Assembly (NCBI GenBank): GCA_964392775.1
Contig: CAYMRD010000013.1
Location: forward strand, 19,905-83,904
Direction of reading: 5' to 3'
DNA from: UKL13-3 sp964392775
Lineage (GTDB): Bacteria > Bacteroidota > Bacteroidia > UKL13-3
Length of the DNA stretch: 64,000 nt
Shown: one piece after another, positions 1 to 8,763 of the stretch
Layout: the number at the start of each line of letters is the position of its first letter
Position numbering within the stretch: the first letter of the stretch is position 1
Made by a program: the position numbers and the translations under genes
The notes under the pieces: generated by a model
The model's input: only the letters and a program-made list of their open reading frames with translations
Told to the model about the DNA's origin: nothing
Database searches by the model: none

Positions 1-2
1 TC

Positions 3-1736
3 ACCATCGGGTTCCTAAATCAGGACCAACTCTCATTTGAGAGCGATGCCAGCATTTTGCAGGTAACCATGAGCGCCTTTCAGCGTCAACTGGATCTGGA
101 GGTTGAGATTGAGAAAATCCTCAAAGTCATGGAAACCGACTACTCTGATGAGGTGTTGAACAAACTCAGCGACCTTCAAACGGAGTTTGACGCATTGGAT
201 GGATACAATATTCACCACAAATGCGAAAAGGTATTAGAGGGTTTAGGATTCACCACTGAACAATTGCAACAACCCTACAAGAAATTTTCGGGAGGATGGC
301 GCATGCGTGTAATGCTGGCCAAGCTCCTCTTGCAAAACCCGAACCTGTTGATGCTCGATGAGCCTACGAATCACTTGGACTTACCGACCATCCTTTGGCT
401 GGAAAACTACCTGCAATCGTATGAAGGAACCGTTATTGTGGTTTCACATGATAGGGAGTTTTTGGATAAGATGACCACCAAAACGGTTGAAGTAGCCATG
501 CAAAAAATTACGGAATACTCCGGCAACTACTCTTTCTACCTAACAGCCAAGGAAGAACGTTCCGACCTGCAACAACGCCAGTTCGACAACCAGCAACAAT
601 ACATCAAACAACAGGAAGCTTTTATCAATCGCTTTAAAGCCAAAGCCAGTAAGGCTGCCGCGGCTCAATCGCGTGTAAAACTATTGGATAAACTCGACCG
701 TATTGAAGCCCCTGAAGATGATAACCGCGAAATCAATATCAACTTTAACATGAGTACCCAATCGGGTAAAGTGGTGGTTGAAGTGGATCATGTCACGAAA
801 GCATTCCCTGATATCAAAATTGTAACCAATGCGGTGGGTAAGATTGAGCGCGGAGATAAAATTGCCCTGATCGGAGCCAACGGAAAAGGTAAATCTACGA
901 TGCTTCGTATGATTGCCGGAACCGAACCATTTGAAGGACGCATTGAACGCGGGCACAATGTGATTGAAGCATTTTACGCCCAGCACCAATTGGAGTCGTT
1001 AAATATTGAGAACGAAATTTTGCAGGAGATGCAGCAATATGCCGGTGACCGAACCGATACCGAGTTGCGTACCTTATTGGGGTGTTTCCTGTTTGCCGGT
1101 GATGAGGTTTTCAAAAAAATAAAGGTACTGTCGGGAGGTGAAAAAGCGCGTGTCGCACTGGCACGAACCCTTTTAGCAGAAGCCAACTTCATGCTTCTGG
1201 ATGAGCCTACTAATCATCTGGACATGCGCTCCATCAATATCCTCACCCAGGCCTTGCAACAATACAAAGGAACCTTCATTGTAGTATCCCATGATCGTTT
1301 TTTTGTATCCAATATCGCCAACAAAATCTGGTGGATTGAAAACGAAGAACTGAAAGAATACCCGGGTACTTTTGCCGAGTACGAATACTGGAGGAAGAAA
1401 CAGGAAGAAGAAAAATTGAAGACTGAGAAATTGCAACCTGCTAAAAAGGTTGAGAAAGTAGCCGCTCCTGTTGAAAAAACCAAAGCACCTTCGAATAAAA
1501 ACCTGATTCAACAAATGCAAAAGGAGTTGAATACAATAGAGTTGAACCTTCAATCGTTAAAGACTGAATTGGCCAAACACGAAGAAAAGTTTACCGATAC
1601 CGAGTGGATGAAGGACACGACCAAAGCTCAGGAACTGCATAAACAATACGAGTCGGGCAAAAAACAATTACAAACCATTGAACAACAATACGAGCAGTTG
1701 TTTTTACAACTGATAGAATTGGAACAAAACAACTAA
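3..1736 (+). CDS. ABC-F family ATP-binding protein, 5' end outside the window
   Basis: This is a soluble ABC-F protein: two ATPase domains in one chain and no membrane domain. Family members act on the ribosome (translation factors such as EttA/Uup-like proteins, or antibiotic protection). The reading frame is already open at base 3, so the true start and the first Walker A lie upstream. Visible here are the first signature (FSGGWRMRV) and Walker B (LMLDEPTNHLD), a charged linker, the second Walker A (GANGKGKST), the second signature (LSGGEKARVALAR) and the second Walker B (FMLLDEPTNHLD). A Lys/Glu/Gln-rich C-terminal coiled coil of about 100 residues follows. The doubled DEPTNHLD motif is typical of ABC-F. 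The exact subfamily cannot be decided without the N-terminus. The next gene starts 4 bases after the stop. Confidence 0.93.
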   Translation, partial: TIGFLNQDQLSFESDASILQVTMSAFQRQLDLEVEIEKILKVMETDYSDEVLNKLSDLQTEFDALDGYNIHHKCEKVLEGLGFTTEQLQQPYKKFSGGWRMRVMLAKLLLQNPNLLMLDEPTNHLDLPTILWLENYLQSYEGTVIVVSHDREFLDKMTTKTVEVAMQKITEYSGNYSFYLTAKEERSDLQQRQFDNQQQYIKQQEAFINRFKAKASKAAAAQSRVKLLDKLDRIEAPEDDNREININFNMSTQSGKVVVEVDHVTKAFPDIKIVTNAVGKIERGDKIALIGANGKGKSTMLRMIAGTEPFEGRIERGHNVIEAFYAQHQLESLNIENEILQEMQQYAGDRTDTELRTLLGCFLFAGDEVFKKIKVLSGGEKARVALARTLLAEANFMLLDEPTNHLDMRSINILTQALQQYKGTFIVVSHDRFFVSNIANKIWWIENEELKEYPGTFAEYEYWRKKQEEEKLKTEKLQPAKKVEKVAAPVEKTKAPSNKNLIQQMQKELNTIELNLQSLKTELAKHEEKFTDTEWMKDTTKAQELHKQYESGKKQLQTIEQQYEQLFLQLIELEQNN

Positions 1737-1740
1737 CCTT

Positions 1741-3009
1741 ATGATAAAACGTTTGGCCATTACCCTCCTGCTGCTGACAATTACGCTGGCAACAGTTTCT
1801 GCTCAGAATTTGGTGTATGATAATTATATATACGATCCCAATGTTCAAACAGTAATTTTATCGAAGGCAGGTGTTGACGACCGCTACCCTATTATCACCC
1901 TGAATGGAGGTGATAAGCTGGAACTTGGGTTCGATATCCTGGGCAATCGTAATGAGTATTTTCAATACTCTCTCACCCACTGCGATGCCAACTGGAACCC
2001 AACTCCGCTGGCCCAAAACGAATACATCAACGGGATTTCCATTGATAATATCAATGACTACAACTTCTCAACCAATACCTACGCTAAATACGTTCATTAC
2101 CGGTTGTTTTTCCCTAACGAAAACATGAAACCCCGTATTTCGGGCAATTACCTGCTTAAAGTGTTTCGCAACTTTGATGAAGATGATCTGGTGCTTACCC
2201 GCAGATTACTAGTATTAAACAACAGCGTTACTGTTGATGGTAAAGTACAACCGGCAACTCTGGCTCAAAACCGCTTTACCAAACAAGAATTGCAGTTCAG
2301 CATTAACTATAAAGGTTATAATATCCCCAACCCGTATGGAGATGTAACGGTGGTGATTACCCAAAATGGTCGCTGGGACAATGCCCAAACAGGTATGAAA
2401 CCTCAGTTTATCCGCGACAATATTTTGGAGTATAATTCATTTGACGCAACCGTTTTTCCGGGCGGAAATGAATTCCGCTTTTTCGACTTCAGAAGCTTGC
2501 GAACATTAAGCCCCAATGTGCGGAGTAAAACATTTGACAGCGTTTACCATGTTATTTTGAACCCGGATGAATCGCGGGGCAGCAAACAATACATGGAATA
2601 TATTGACAACAACGGAAAACGTGTGCTTGGCAATAAAGATGGAGTAAACTTTAACGTGGATGGCGATTATGCATGGGTAAATTTTTACCTGTTAAGCATG
2701 AGCCCTGTGCCGGATGGTGATGTATATGTATTGGGCGAGTTCACCGACTGGAAACTTCTTCCCCAGTATAAAATGTCATTTAACAAAAACCGCGGGCGTT
2801 ACGATTCGGAAGTGCTGTTAAAACAAGGTCGTTATGAGTACATCTATGCCGTAAAAGATGAGGATACCGGACAGCCCAATGAAGTTTTGTTTGAAGGCAG
2901 TTCATCCAATACTGAAAACGAATATCAAATTTTTGTGTACCACAAAAACATACAATACAAGTATGATGAACTGGTTGGAACCAGACGGCTTTCAACGAAG
3001 GTGAATTAA
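1741..3009 (+). CDS. Type IX secretion system plug protein (DUF5103 family)
   Basis: A 422-residue exported protein with a signal peptide ending near AQN (residues 1-21). It matches the Bacteroidota DUF5103 family by its N-terminal region (YDPNVQTVILSKAG, then FQYSLTHCDANWNPT) and by a C-terminal beta-sandwich segment. Proteins of this family are known as the plug that closes the SprA translocon of the type IX secretion system, so it should act at the periplasmic side of the outer membrane. Length is normal for the family. The start ATG lies 4 bases after the ABC-F stop, which suggests co-transcription but not a shared function. Presence of the plug agrees with the T9SS cargo proteins elsewhere in the window. 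Confidence 0.85.
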   Translation: MIKRLAITLLLLTITLATVSAQNLVYDNYIYDPNVQTVILSKAGVDDRYPIITLNGGDKLELGFDILGNRNEYFQYSLTHCDANWNPTPLAQNEYINGISIDNINDYNFSTNTYAKYVHYRLFFPNENMKPRISGNYLLKVFRNFDEDDLVLTRRLLVLNNSVTVDGKVQPATLAQNRFTKQELQFSINYKGYNIPNPYGDVTVVITQNGRWDNAQTGMKPQFIRDNILEYNSFDATVFPGGNEFRFFDFRSLRTLSPNVRSKTFDSVYHVILNPDESRGSKQYMEYIDNNGKRVLGNKDGVNFNVDGDYAWVNFYLLSMSPVPDGDVYVLGEFTDWKLLPQYKMSFNKNRGRYDSEVLLKQGRYEYIYAVKDEDTGQPNEVLFEGSSSNTENEYQIFVYHKNIQYKYDELVGTRRLSTKVN

Positions 3010-3129
3010 TCTATCTCAATTCTCTTCACTTCATCTCTGAATCTGCTTTTCCAGGCTGATTAACGCTAACGTATGACCATTGAATTGTATCCTTCCTGAT
3101 TCAGGGGGGCTTCTTAAATGGTACAGTTA

Positions 3130-3161
3130 TTGCAAACCTTAAATCAAGTTTGGTATATTTG
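3130..3161 (+). promoter_or_regulatory. Bacteroidota-type promoter for the subtilase gene
   Basis: TTG at 3130-3132 and TATATTTG at 3154-3161 fit the phylum's -33 TTG / -7 TAnnTTTG promoter, with a 21-base spacer. The predicted transcript would begin about 3168, some 15 bases before the ATG at 3182. This is by eye only. Confidence 0.5.
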
Positions 3162-3181
3162 TTTTTACTTAAATTATTTTC

Positions 3182-5443
3182 ATGAAACAACTTTCAATCT
3201 TGTTTGTCTTTGCCATAGGAATGTTTACTGCACATGCACAAAATAATGCCGAATCAAAACCTAAACTATCACCCCATACACGTAAGTTTATTCAGGAGCA
3301 AAAAGTACAAACCAACAATCCGCATTACGTTTATAAAAAAGCTGCGGATGGAAAAGTATATGTAAGTGCCATGATTAAAGTAGCGAATGCTGCTACAGCC
3401 GAATCTGGTTTAAAAAACCTCGGTGCGCATATTGGTACCAAAGCAGGCAATATCTGGACTGTAAAAGTTCCCATTGAAAAGGTTGAACCCTTTAGCCGGC
3501 TCAAGGGCATTTCGTATATCCAGATTGACGAACCTGTAAAACCTCATTTGAATATTGTGCGCACAGCTACACATGCCGATTCTGTGCAAAAAGGTATAAA
3601 CCTTCCTAAAAAATACAGTGGTAAGAATGTGGTGGTGGGTGTCATTGATTTTGGTTTTGACTACAAGCACCCAACATTGTTTGATACAATGGGAACTCGT
3701 TACAGAGTAAAAAAAGTGTGGGAACTTAATGGTACCGGAACACCACCGGCAGGATACACATACGGCAGAGAATTAAAGGATACCAATGAAATTAAAGCTG
3801 CCGATACCGATAACCCAAGTCAAACACATGGAGCGTGCGTTGCGGGCGTTGCTGCGGGTTCAGGATTTGGAAGCCCTGTTAACGGCACACGATACCGTGG
3901 TTTGGCTTACGATGCGGATTTAGTATTGGTGGGTGTGCGCAGAGATTCGATTGAAGAACAATGGATGGAAGGTGGTTTTTCTGATTTTGTGGATGGCATC
4001 AATTATATCTATACCTATGCCGAATCCGTTCATAAACCTTGCGTTATTAATATCAGCTGGGGCTCGCATTCGGGGCCACATGATGGTAGCACTCTTTTTA
4101 ATGAAGCTTGTGAAAATCTGGTAGGTGCAGGCCGTTTATTGGTAATGAGCGCTGGAAATGACGGACAGGATAATATTCATCTTTCCAAAACATTTTCGGA
4201 AACTGATACTGTATTGCATACTTTTTTAAACTTTACACCAGCCACCTACAAACGTACCTGGGTTGACGTTTGGGGCGAAGCTCAGAAAACATTTTGCGCT
4301 CAGGTTACTTTATACAAAGATGGCATTGCAGGAAACTCAACTCCCATCACTTGTATAGATGATGAAACACACTCATTTAAACTCATCGGTGCAAACGGAA
4401 CAGATACTTGCGAGGTTGATATTATTACATCTGCATCAGAATTTAATGACAAACCCCGCTCCACTATTGCTATTTTTAACCATACTGCCGATAGTGTTGG
4501 TATCACCCTAAAGGGTTCGGAGGGAACCATTAATGCCTGGAACGAGTATTATTACTACGGGTATACACATAAATTTCAAAGTACGTTTAGCAATCATGGG
4601 TATTCGTGGGCCGACAGTGGAAATACTGTAACAACGGTAAGCGATATGGGCGCAGGTAAATCCGTGTTATTGGTAGGTGCTTATACCTCTAAAACATCCT
4701 GGGTGGATATTAACCGCAATCCATGGAGTTACAGCAGCTATACCCAAACGGGTGCAATCGCCCCCTTTTCGAGCCGTGGTCCTATGATTGATGGCCGTAT
4801 CAAACCCGATATTGCAGCCCCCGGTATTACCATGGGAACAGCTTGTTCATCCTACGATGTGAATTACACACCTTCCGGAAGCAAAAGCACCAGCCTTGTT
4901 GCGTCTTACACCTCCCCTGTTAACCAACGAACATATTACTACACAGAATTTATCGGAACTTCTGCTTCTGCGCCTGTTATGTCAGGGATTGCAGCACTCA
5001 TGCTTGAAGCCAATCCTCATTTATTTCCTTCGCACCTGCAAAAAATAATTGCACAAACTTCAATAACAGACGGATTTACAGGAACGCTTCCTGCCGAAGG
5101 TGACAATACCTGGGGACATGGAAAAATAAATGCGTATGCAGCACTTAAAATGGCCACAACATATCTGGCACTTCCAAAATATGCCGGCAAAAAACTGGAA
5201 TGTGCTGTTTATCCTAACCCAAGCAATGGATTCTTTACTTTGGACTATTTAACAAACAATCCAAACGGCCTTCAAATTGACGTTTTCAATATCAATGGAA
5301 GTACCGTTCTCTCTAAAAAATGGGAAACAAATACGGGATTAAACAGTAACGATATTGACCTTTCTTCTGTTTCCAAAGGACTTTATATTGTTAAGGTTTC
5401 AAGCGATGAGGGAATGGCTACACTAAAGTTGATGGTAGAGTAA
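3182..5443 (+). CDS. Secreted S8 family serine protease with T9SS type A sorting domain
   Basis: A 753-residue subtilisin-like protease. A signal peptide covers residues 1-20 (ends AHAQ). The catalytic triad is visible: Asp156 in GVIDFGFD, His216 in THGACVAGVAAG and Ser594 in GTSASAPVMSG. The oxyanion Asn is near 326 in SAGNDG. A large insert of about 160 residues separates the Asn from the SSRGPMIDGRIKPDIAAPG block, probably a beta-sandwich. The last ~75 residues (from YPNPSNGFF to the end) are a Por-type C-terminal sorting domain, so the protein should cross the outer membrane by T9SS and lose this tail. The final 41 codons and the stop lie in a 183-bp segment that is repeated 1.2 kb downstream on the far side of an insertion element. 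Confidence 0.93.
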   Translation: MKQLSILFVFAIGMFTAHAQNNAESKPKLSPHTRKFIQEQKVQTNNPHYVYKKAADGKVYVSAMIKVANAATAESGLKNLGAHIGTKAGNIWTVKVPIEKVEPFSRLKGISYIQIDEPVKPHLNIVRTATHADSVQKGINLPKKYSGKNVVVGVIDFGFDYKHPTLFDTMGTRYRVKKVWELNGTGTPPAGYTYGRELKDTNEIKAADTDNPSQTHGACVAGVAAGSGFGSPVNGTRYRGLAYDADLVLVGVRRDSIEEQWMEGGFSDFVDGINYIYTYAESVHKPCVINISWGSHSGPHDGSTLFNEACENLVGAGRLLVMSAGNDGQDNIHLSKTFSETDTVLHTFLNFTPATYKRTWVDVWGEAQKTFCAQVTLYKDGIAGNSTPITCIDDETHSFKLIGANGTDTCEVDIITSASEFNDKPRSTIAIFNHTADSVGITLKGSEGTINAWNEYYYYGYTHKFQSTFSNHGYSWADSGNTVTTVSDMGAGKSVLLVGAYTSKTSWVDINRNPWSYSSYTQTGAIAPFSSRGPMIDGRIKPDIAAPGITMGTACSSYDVNYTPSGSKSTSLVASYTSPVNQRTYYYTEFIGTSASAPVMSGIAALMLEANPHLFPSHLQKIIAQTSITDGFTGTLPAEGDNTWGHGKINAYAALKMATTYLALPKYAGKKLECAVYPNPSNGFFTLDYLTNNPNGLQIDVFNINGSTVLSKKWETNTGLNSNDIDLSSVSKGLYIVKVSSDEGMATLKLMVE

Positions 5444-5500
5444 TCTGGTCCGTTCAATATCGAAAAACACCTGAGAGACAAGAATCTTTGGTCTTATCTC
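5318..5500. repeat. 183-bp direct repeat, left copy, flanking the IS element
   Basis: These 183 bases are identical to 6658-6840 (offset 1340). The repeat covers the last 41 codons of the protease gene, its stop, and the 57 bases after it. The left copy ends at base 5500 and the element's inverted repeat starts at 5501, so it behaves like a very long target duplication. Confidence 0.93.
5475..5500. terminator. Weak stem-loop between the protease and pyrD
   Basis: 5475-5483 pairs with 5492-5500 with one mismatch around an 8-base loop. Before the IS inserted, this would have lain between the convergent protease and pyrD genes. The same hairpin is present in the right repeat at 6815-6840, just beyond the pyrD stop. 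There is no long T-tract, so activity is uncertain. Confidence 0.35.
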
Positions 5501-6656
5501 CTGTTTTCCTCGCTGGGACACCCAAGATTAAAAACAGAACAAGTTTGCTAAAGTTCGTTGTTCCTCTTTTAGGATTAGGGTCTTTAAGATAATGTCTTTA
5601 GATATCGGGTGAACAACTCTGATTGCAAATATAGTTTTAGCGATATCAATCGCTTTCTCGGGACTTAAATCTGAATGCTTTTGTTTTAACAGGCGTTCTA
5701 ACTCCTTATAAACTTTGTATGCCACAAACGAAATACAAATATGTGCTTCTATTCTTCTTGGCAACCGGTGCAGACCAGCATCGGCCACTACTACTAAGTG
5801 TTCCACTTTATACTGATTCTTAAAATGTTCGATAACCGGCAACATTGTGTGTCCTTCAAATTTGTTGCCTTCAAAAATTTCGTATGCTAAGGGGTAACCG
5901 CCTGTGCTTACCAGCAGTCCAAGCACTATCTGAGGATTGCGATGCTTACCCTCTTTTGAAAATCCTGTTTTACGAAGTTCATCCTCGCTTTCTGCCTCAA
6001 AATAAACGGTAGTAACATCGTAGAAAATGATTTGAATATTGCCATTCAAAATCTTTAAAGTATGGTCGTAACTAATTTGCTGTACTATCTTCTTTTGACT
6101 ACTGTGCAGCTTGTCTAAATAACGGTAAATCCGCTCAACATCTATGTTCAGATATTGATACTTGTTAAGCCAGTCTGTAGTTTTAAGCTTGCTTACAGGG
6201 TATAACAATCTCGATAGGACTAATTTTCGGAAAAGCTCATCTGGTATTTTCCCTAAACCAATATCCTCAAAAATCTTCCCCAACAAAAGCTCTCCGCCAA
6301 CAAGTATCAACTCCTCAACCCCATCAAGAACCTGTTTTGTCTGTTGCTTGTAATCAGCAAAATCAAATTCCTGTACTTTGGTTTGTTGAATAATCCAATG
6401 CTTGCCTTCTAAAACCATTCGCTCTATCACTACCTTGTCTGCACTGCTGCCAATGGTTTGCGCGACTTTATACGTTCCCGAACTTTTATCTATTACCTGA
6501 ATACTGACAATACCACTCTTATTCTTCTTTTGGCGCACAAACATGTCCAAATCTATAAAAAGACACCCTGGGACACCCTAAATCTGAATTTTATTTTTAC
6601 AAAATATTAATAATCAACAAGGTCGATATATTGCCTTTTTTTTGCGAGGAAAACAG
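5501..6656. mobile_element. IS1634-like insertion element, 1156 bp, internally deleted
   Basis: Perfect 13-base terminal inverted repeats bound the element: CTGTTTTCCTCGC at 5501-5513 and its reverse complement at 6644-6656. One transposase reading frame lies between them on the minus strand. It is flanked immediately on the left, and after one base on the right, by 183-bp direct repeats. Long, variable-length target repeats are a known trait of IS1634, which supports the family call from the protein. At 1156 bp it is well below the usual length of full family members, because the middle of the transposase is missing. Confidence 0.9.
5528..6544 (-). pseudogene. IS1634-family transposase with large in-frame internal deletion
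   Basis: The product starts MFVRQKKNKSG, the usual IS1634-family start, so the ATG at 6544 is preferred over the one two codons upstream at 6550. The N-terminal part and the first two catalytic aspartates are present (FYDVTTVYF; VVVADAGL). Directly after ADAGL the sequence jumps to HRLPRRIEAHICISFVAYK, which normally lies far downstream in the family. I estimate about 190 residues are lost, including the region with the catalytic Glu (the LWKIEKAFRISK-like segment of relatives). The frame stays open to a normal C-terminus. The enzyme should be inactive, so the copy can move only if a full-length transposase elsewhere acts on its ends. Confidence 0.85.
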
Positions 6657-6657
6657 G

Positions 6658-6840
6658 AAATGGGAAACAAATACGGGATTAAACAGTAACGATATTGACC
6701 TTTCTTCTGTTTCCAAAGGACTTTATATTGTTAAGGTTTCAAGCGATGAGGGAATGGCTACACTAAAGTTGATGGTAGAGTAATCTGGTCCGTTCAATAT
6801 CGAAAAACACCTGAGAGACAAGAATCTTTGGTCTTATCTC
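6658..6840. repeat. 183-bp direct repeat, right copy, flanking the IS element
   Basis: Identical to 5318-5500. It holds a duplicate of the 3' end of the protease gene (41 codons plus stop, with no start) and its downstream stem-loop. The unique pyrD side resumes at 6841. Confidence 0.93.
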
Positions 6841-6847
6841 TTGCTTC

Positions 6848-7858
6848 TTATTTCATCTGAGCAATAGCTTTCACCAACCCCGGGCCTTCGTATATAAATC
6901 CGGTATACAATTGCACCAGCGTTGCCCCTTCATCCAGCTTGGCTTTAGCGGTTTCAACATTGTGAATCCCTCCTACACCAATCAAAGGAATACGCCCGTT
7001 GCTTTTTTGATTGATATACCTCAATACTTCGGTTGAATGGGTATGAAGAATTTGTCCGCTCAACCCTCCTGCTCCAATCGCTTCTACCTTGGCCGTTTCG
7101 GTTTTAAGATTGGCACGGCTGATGGTTGTATTGGTTGCCACAATCCCTTCAATACCACTTTGTGTAACAATATCCACCACATCATCCAGTTGCGACTCGG
7201 TTAAATCGGGTGCAATTTTGAGCAGGATAGGCTTATGTACCGCACGGCCTTTACGCTTTTCAACCAGTGACGACAAAATTTTCATCAGCGGTTCTTTATC
7301 CTGCAAGGCCCGCAGATTAGGCGTATTGGGCGAACTTACGTTCACCACAAAATAATCAACATAGTCATACAACTTCTCGAAACAGATCTCGTAGTCGCGC
7401 TGTGCATCTTCGTTTGGCGTAACCTTGTTTTTCCCGATGTTTCCACCTACTATAATTCCTGCCGGACGATTTTTCAATCGCTCCACAACCGCATCTGCTC
7501 CATCATTGTTAAAGCCCATTCGGTTGATGATGGCTTTATCCTTTATTAAACGAAATAAACGGGGTTTGTCGTTGCCCGGTTGCCCTACCGGTGTAACCGT
7601 TCCAATCTCCACACTACCAAATCCCATGGTCTTAAACTCCTCGAGGTAACGTGCATTTTTATCAAATCCTGCTGCTAATCCCACTCTGTTTGGAAAAGTA
7701 ATTCCTAAAAACTGTACAGGATTGCTCACAAAAAAAAGCTCATGCAACAACGGTTTTACAAACGGAATACGCAACAAAACCTTGAAGGTATTAAGCGTGA
7801 AATAGTGCGCGGTTTCGGCCGGCATTAAAAACAACAATCTGACAATGAATGAATACAC
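6848..7858 (-). CDS. pyrD: Quinone-dependent dihydroorotate dehydrogenase (class 2)
   Basis: A 336-residue enzyme that oxidises dihydroorotate to orotate in pyrimidine synthesis and passes electrons to the membrane quinone pool. The N-terminal ~45 residues form the class 2 hydrophobic membrane-associating helices. They are followed by the FMN barrel: FPNRVGLAAGFDKNA (about 55-69), GSVEIGTVTP, NRMGFNNDGA, the catalytic-serine motif NVSSPNTPNLR (about 173-183), KIAPDL, and the phosphate-binding GGLSG and GVGGI loops near the C-terminus. Length is normal. The gene is convergent with the protease and now separated from it by the IS element. It is divergent from the sdh operon. Confidence 0.96.
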   Translation of the reverse strand: MYSFIVRLLFLMPAETAHYFTLNTFKVLLRIPFVKPLLHELFFVSNPVQFLGITFPNRVGLAAGFDKNARYLEEFKTMGFGSVEIGTVTPVGQPGNDKPRLFRLIKDKAIINRMGFNNDGADAVVERLKNRPAGIIVGGNIGKNKVTPNEDAQRDYEICFEKLYDYVDYFVVNVSSPNTPNLRALQDKEPLMKILSSLVEKRKGRAVHKPILLKIAPDLTESQLDDVVDIVTQSGIEGIVATNTTISRANLKTETAKVEAIGAGGLSGQILHTHSTEVLRYINQKSNGRIPLIGVGGIHNVETAKAKLDEGATLVQLYTGFIYEGPGLVKAIAQMK

Positions 7859-8035
7859 GGTATATTTAGATGGATTTTAGAGAACGCAAAAATGTAACAA
7901 TTGGCCTGATTCCAAAAACAAACTTTTGAACGTAACGGAATCAAACTGGCAAAATATGCAGCAACACTGCTGTTTAGACGAATTTTAAATAAACAGATGT
8001 GGATTTGTAACGATAGGATAAAATAATCGGTTGCA

Positions 8036-8043
8036 TAAATTTG
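8036..8043 (+). promoter_or_regulatory. Candidate -7 box for sdhCAB
   Basis: TAAATTTG matches the Bacteroidota -7 consensus TAnnTTTG and lies 23 bases before the sdhC ATG. A TTTG exists at 8004-8007, but the 28-base spacing is longer than usual, so only the -7 element is supported. Confidence 0.35.
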
Positions 8044-8066
8044 CGCATCGTTTAAAAAAATATACT

Positions 8067-8738
8067 ATGAGTTGGATAAACAAACTGTTTAGTTCTTCAA
8101 TTGGCCAGAAGCTTATTATGGGCCTTACCGGGTTATTCCTGATTTCGTTTTTATTGGTACACTGTGTTGTGAATGCCCTCATCTTTTTGAATGACGGAGG
8201 ACACGCCTTTAATGAAGGAGCCGAGTTTATGGGCACCAACCCGTTGATTCGTGCCATGGAGATTGTGCTATTTGCTGGTTTAATCCTGCATATCGTAAAA
8301 GGATTGATGTTGTGGAGCCAGAACAATAAAGCCCGCCCGGTAGCTTATGCCATGCAGGATGGTAAAGCCAACAGCACCTGGTACTCACGTTCGATGGGCT
8401 TATTGGGAACTTTATTATTGATGTTCTTGATTATTCACTTGAAGCATTTTTGGGTAGTAAGTCGCCTTACAGATGAAATCACCAGTGGAAAAGAAACCAT
8501 GTTCGGTGAGATGAAAGAAGTATTTGAATCAGGCTGGGTAGTTCTAATCTATGTATTGGCTATGGGTTCATTGGCATACCACTTATTACACGGATTCCAA
8601 TCGGCATTCCAAACATTGGGTATGAACCACAAAAAATACACCCCGATTATTAAAAATGTAGGGGCTGCTTTCGCCATCATCATCTCTATTGTATTTGCAT
8701 TGATGCCAATTGCAATGCACTTTGAATTCATTAAATAA
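8067..8738 (+). CDS. sdhC: Succinate dehydrogenase cytochrome b558 subunit
   Basis: A 223-residue integral membrane subunit with about five hydrophobic helices, starting MSWINKLFSSSIGQKLIMGLTG. It anchors the SdhAB dimer, binds haem and transfers electrons to or from menaquinone. The b558-type family has one large anchor, and accordingly there is no sdhD here. I chose the ATG at 8067; an in-frame TTG at 8031 would add 12 residues overlapping the predicted -7 box. It is the first gene of sdhC-sdhA-sdhB, 25 bases before sdhA. Confidence 0.93.
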   Translation: MSWINKLFSSSIGQKLIMGLTGLFLISFLLVHCVVNALIFLNDGGHAFNEGAEFMGTNPLIRAMEIVLFAGLILHIVKGLMLWSQNNKARPVAYAMQDGKANSTWYSRSMGLLGTLLLMFLIIHLKHFWVVSRLTDEITSGKETMFGEMKEVFESGWVVLIYVLAMGSLAYHLLHGFQSAFQTLGMNHKKYTPIIKNVGAAFAIIISIVFALMPIAMHFEFIK

Positions 8739-8763
8739 CCATCTCTAAAGATTAAGATATATC

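Noticed and set aside
681..1553. Long minus-strand frames opposite the ABC-F gene
   Set aside because: They are antisense shadows of a clear coding region with no domains of their own.
8031..8066. TTG start of sdhC 12 codons upstream
   Set aside because: It overlaps the -7 promoter-like box, and the ATG at 8067 gives the conserved N-terminus.
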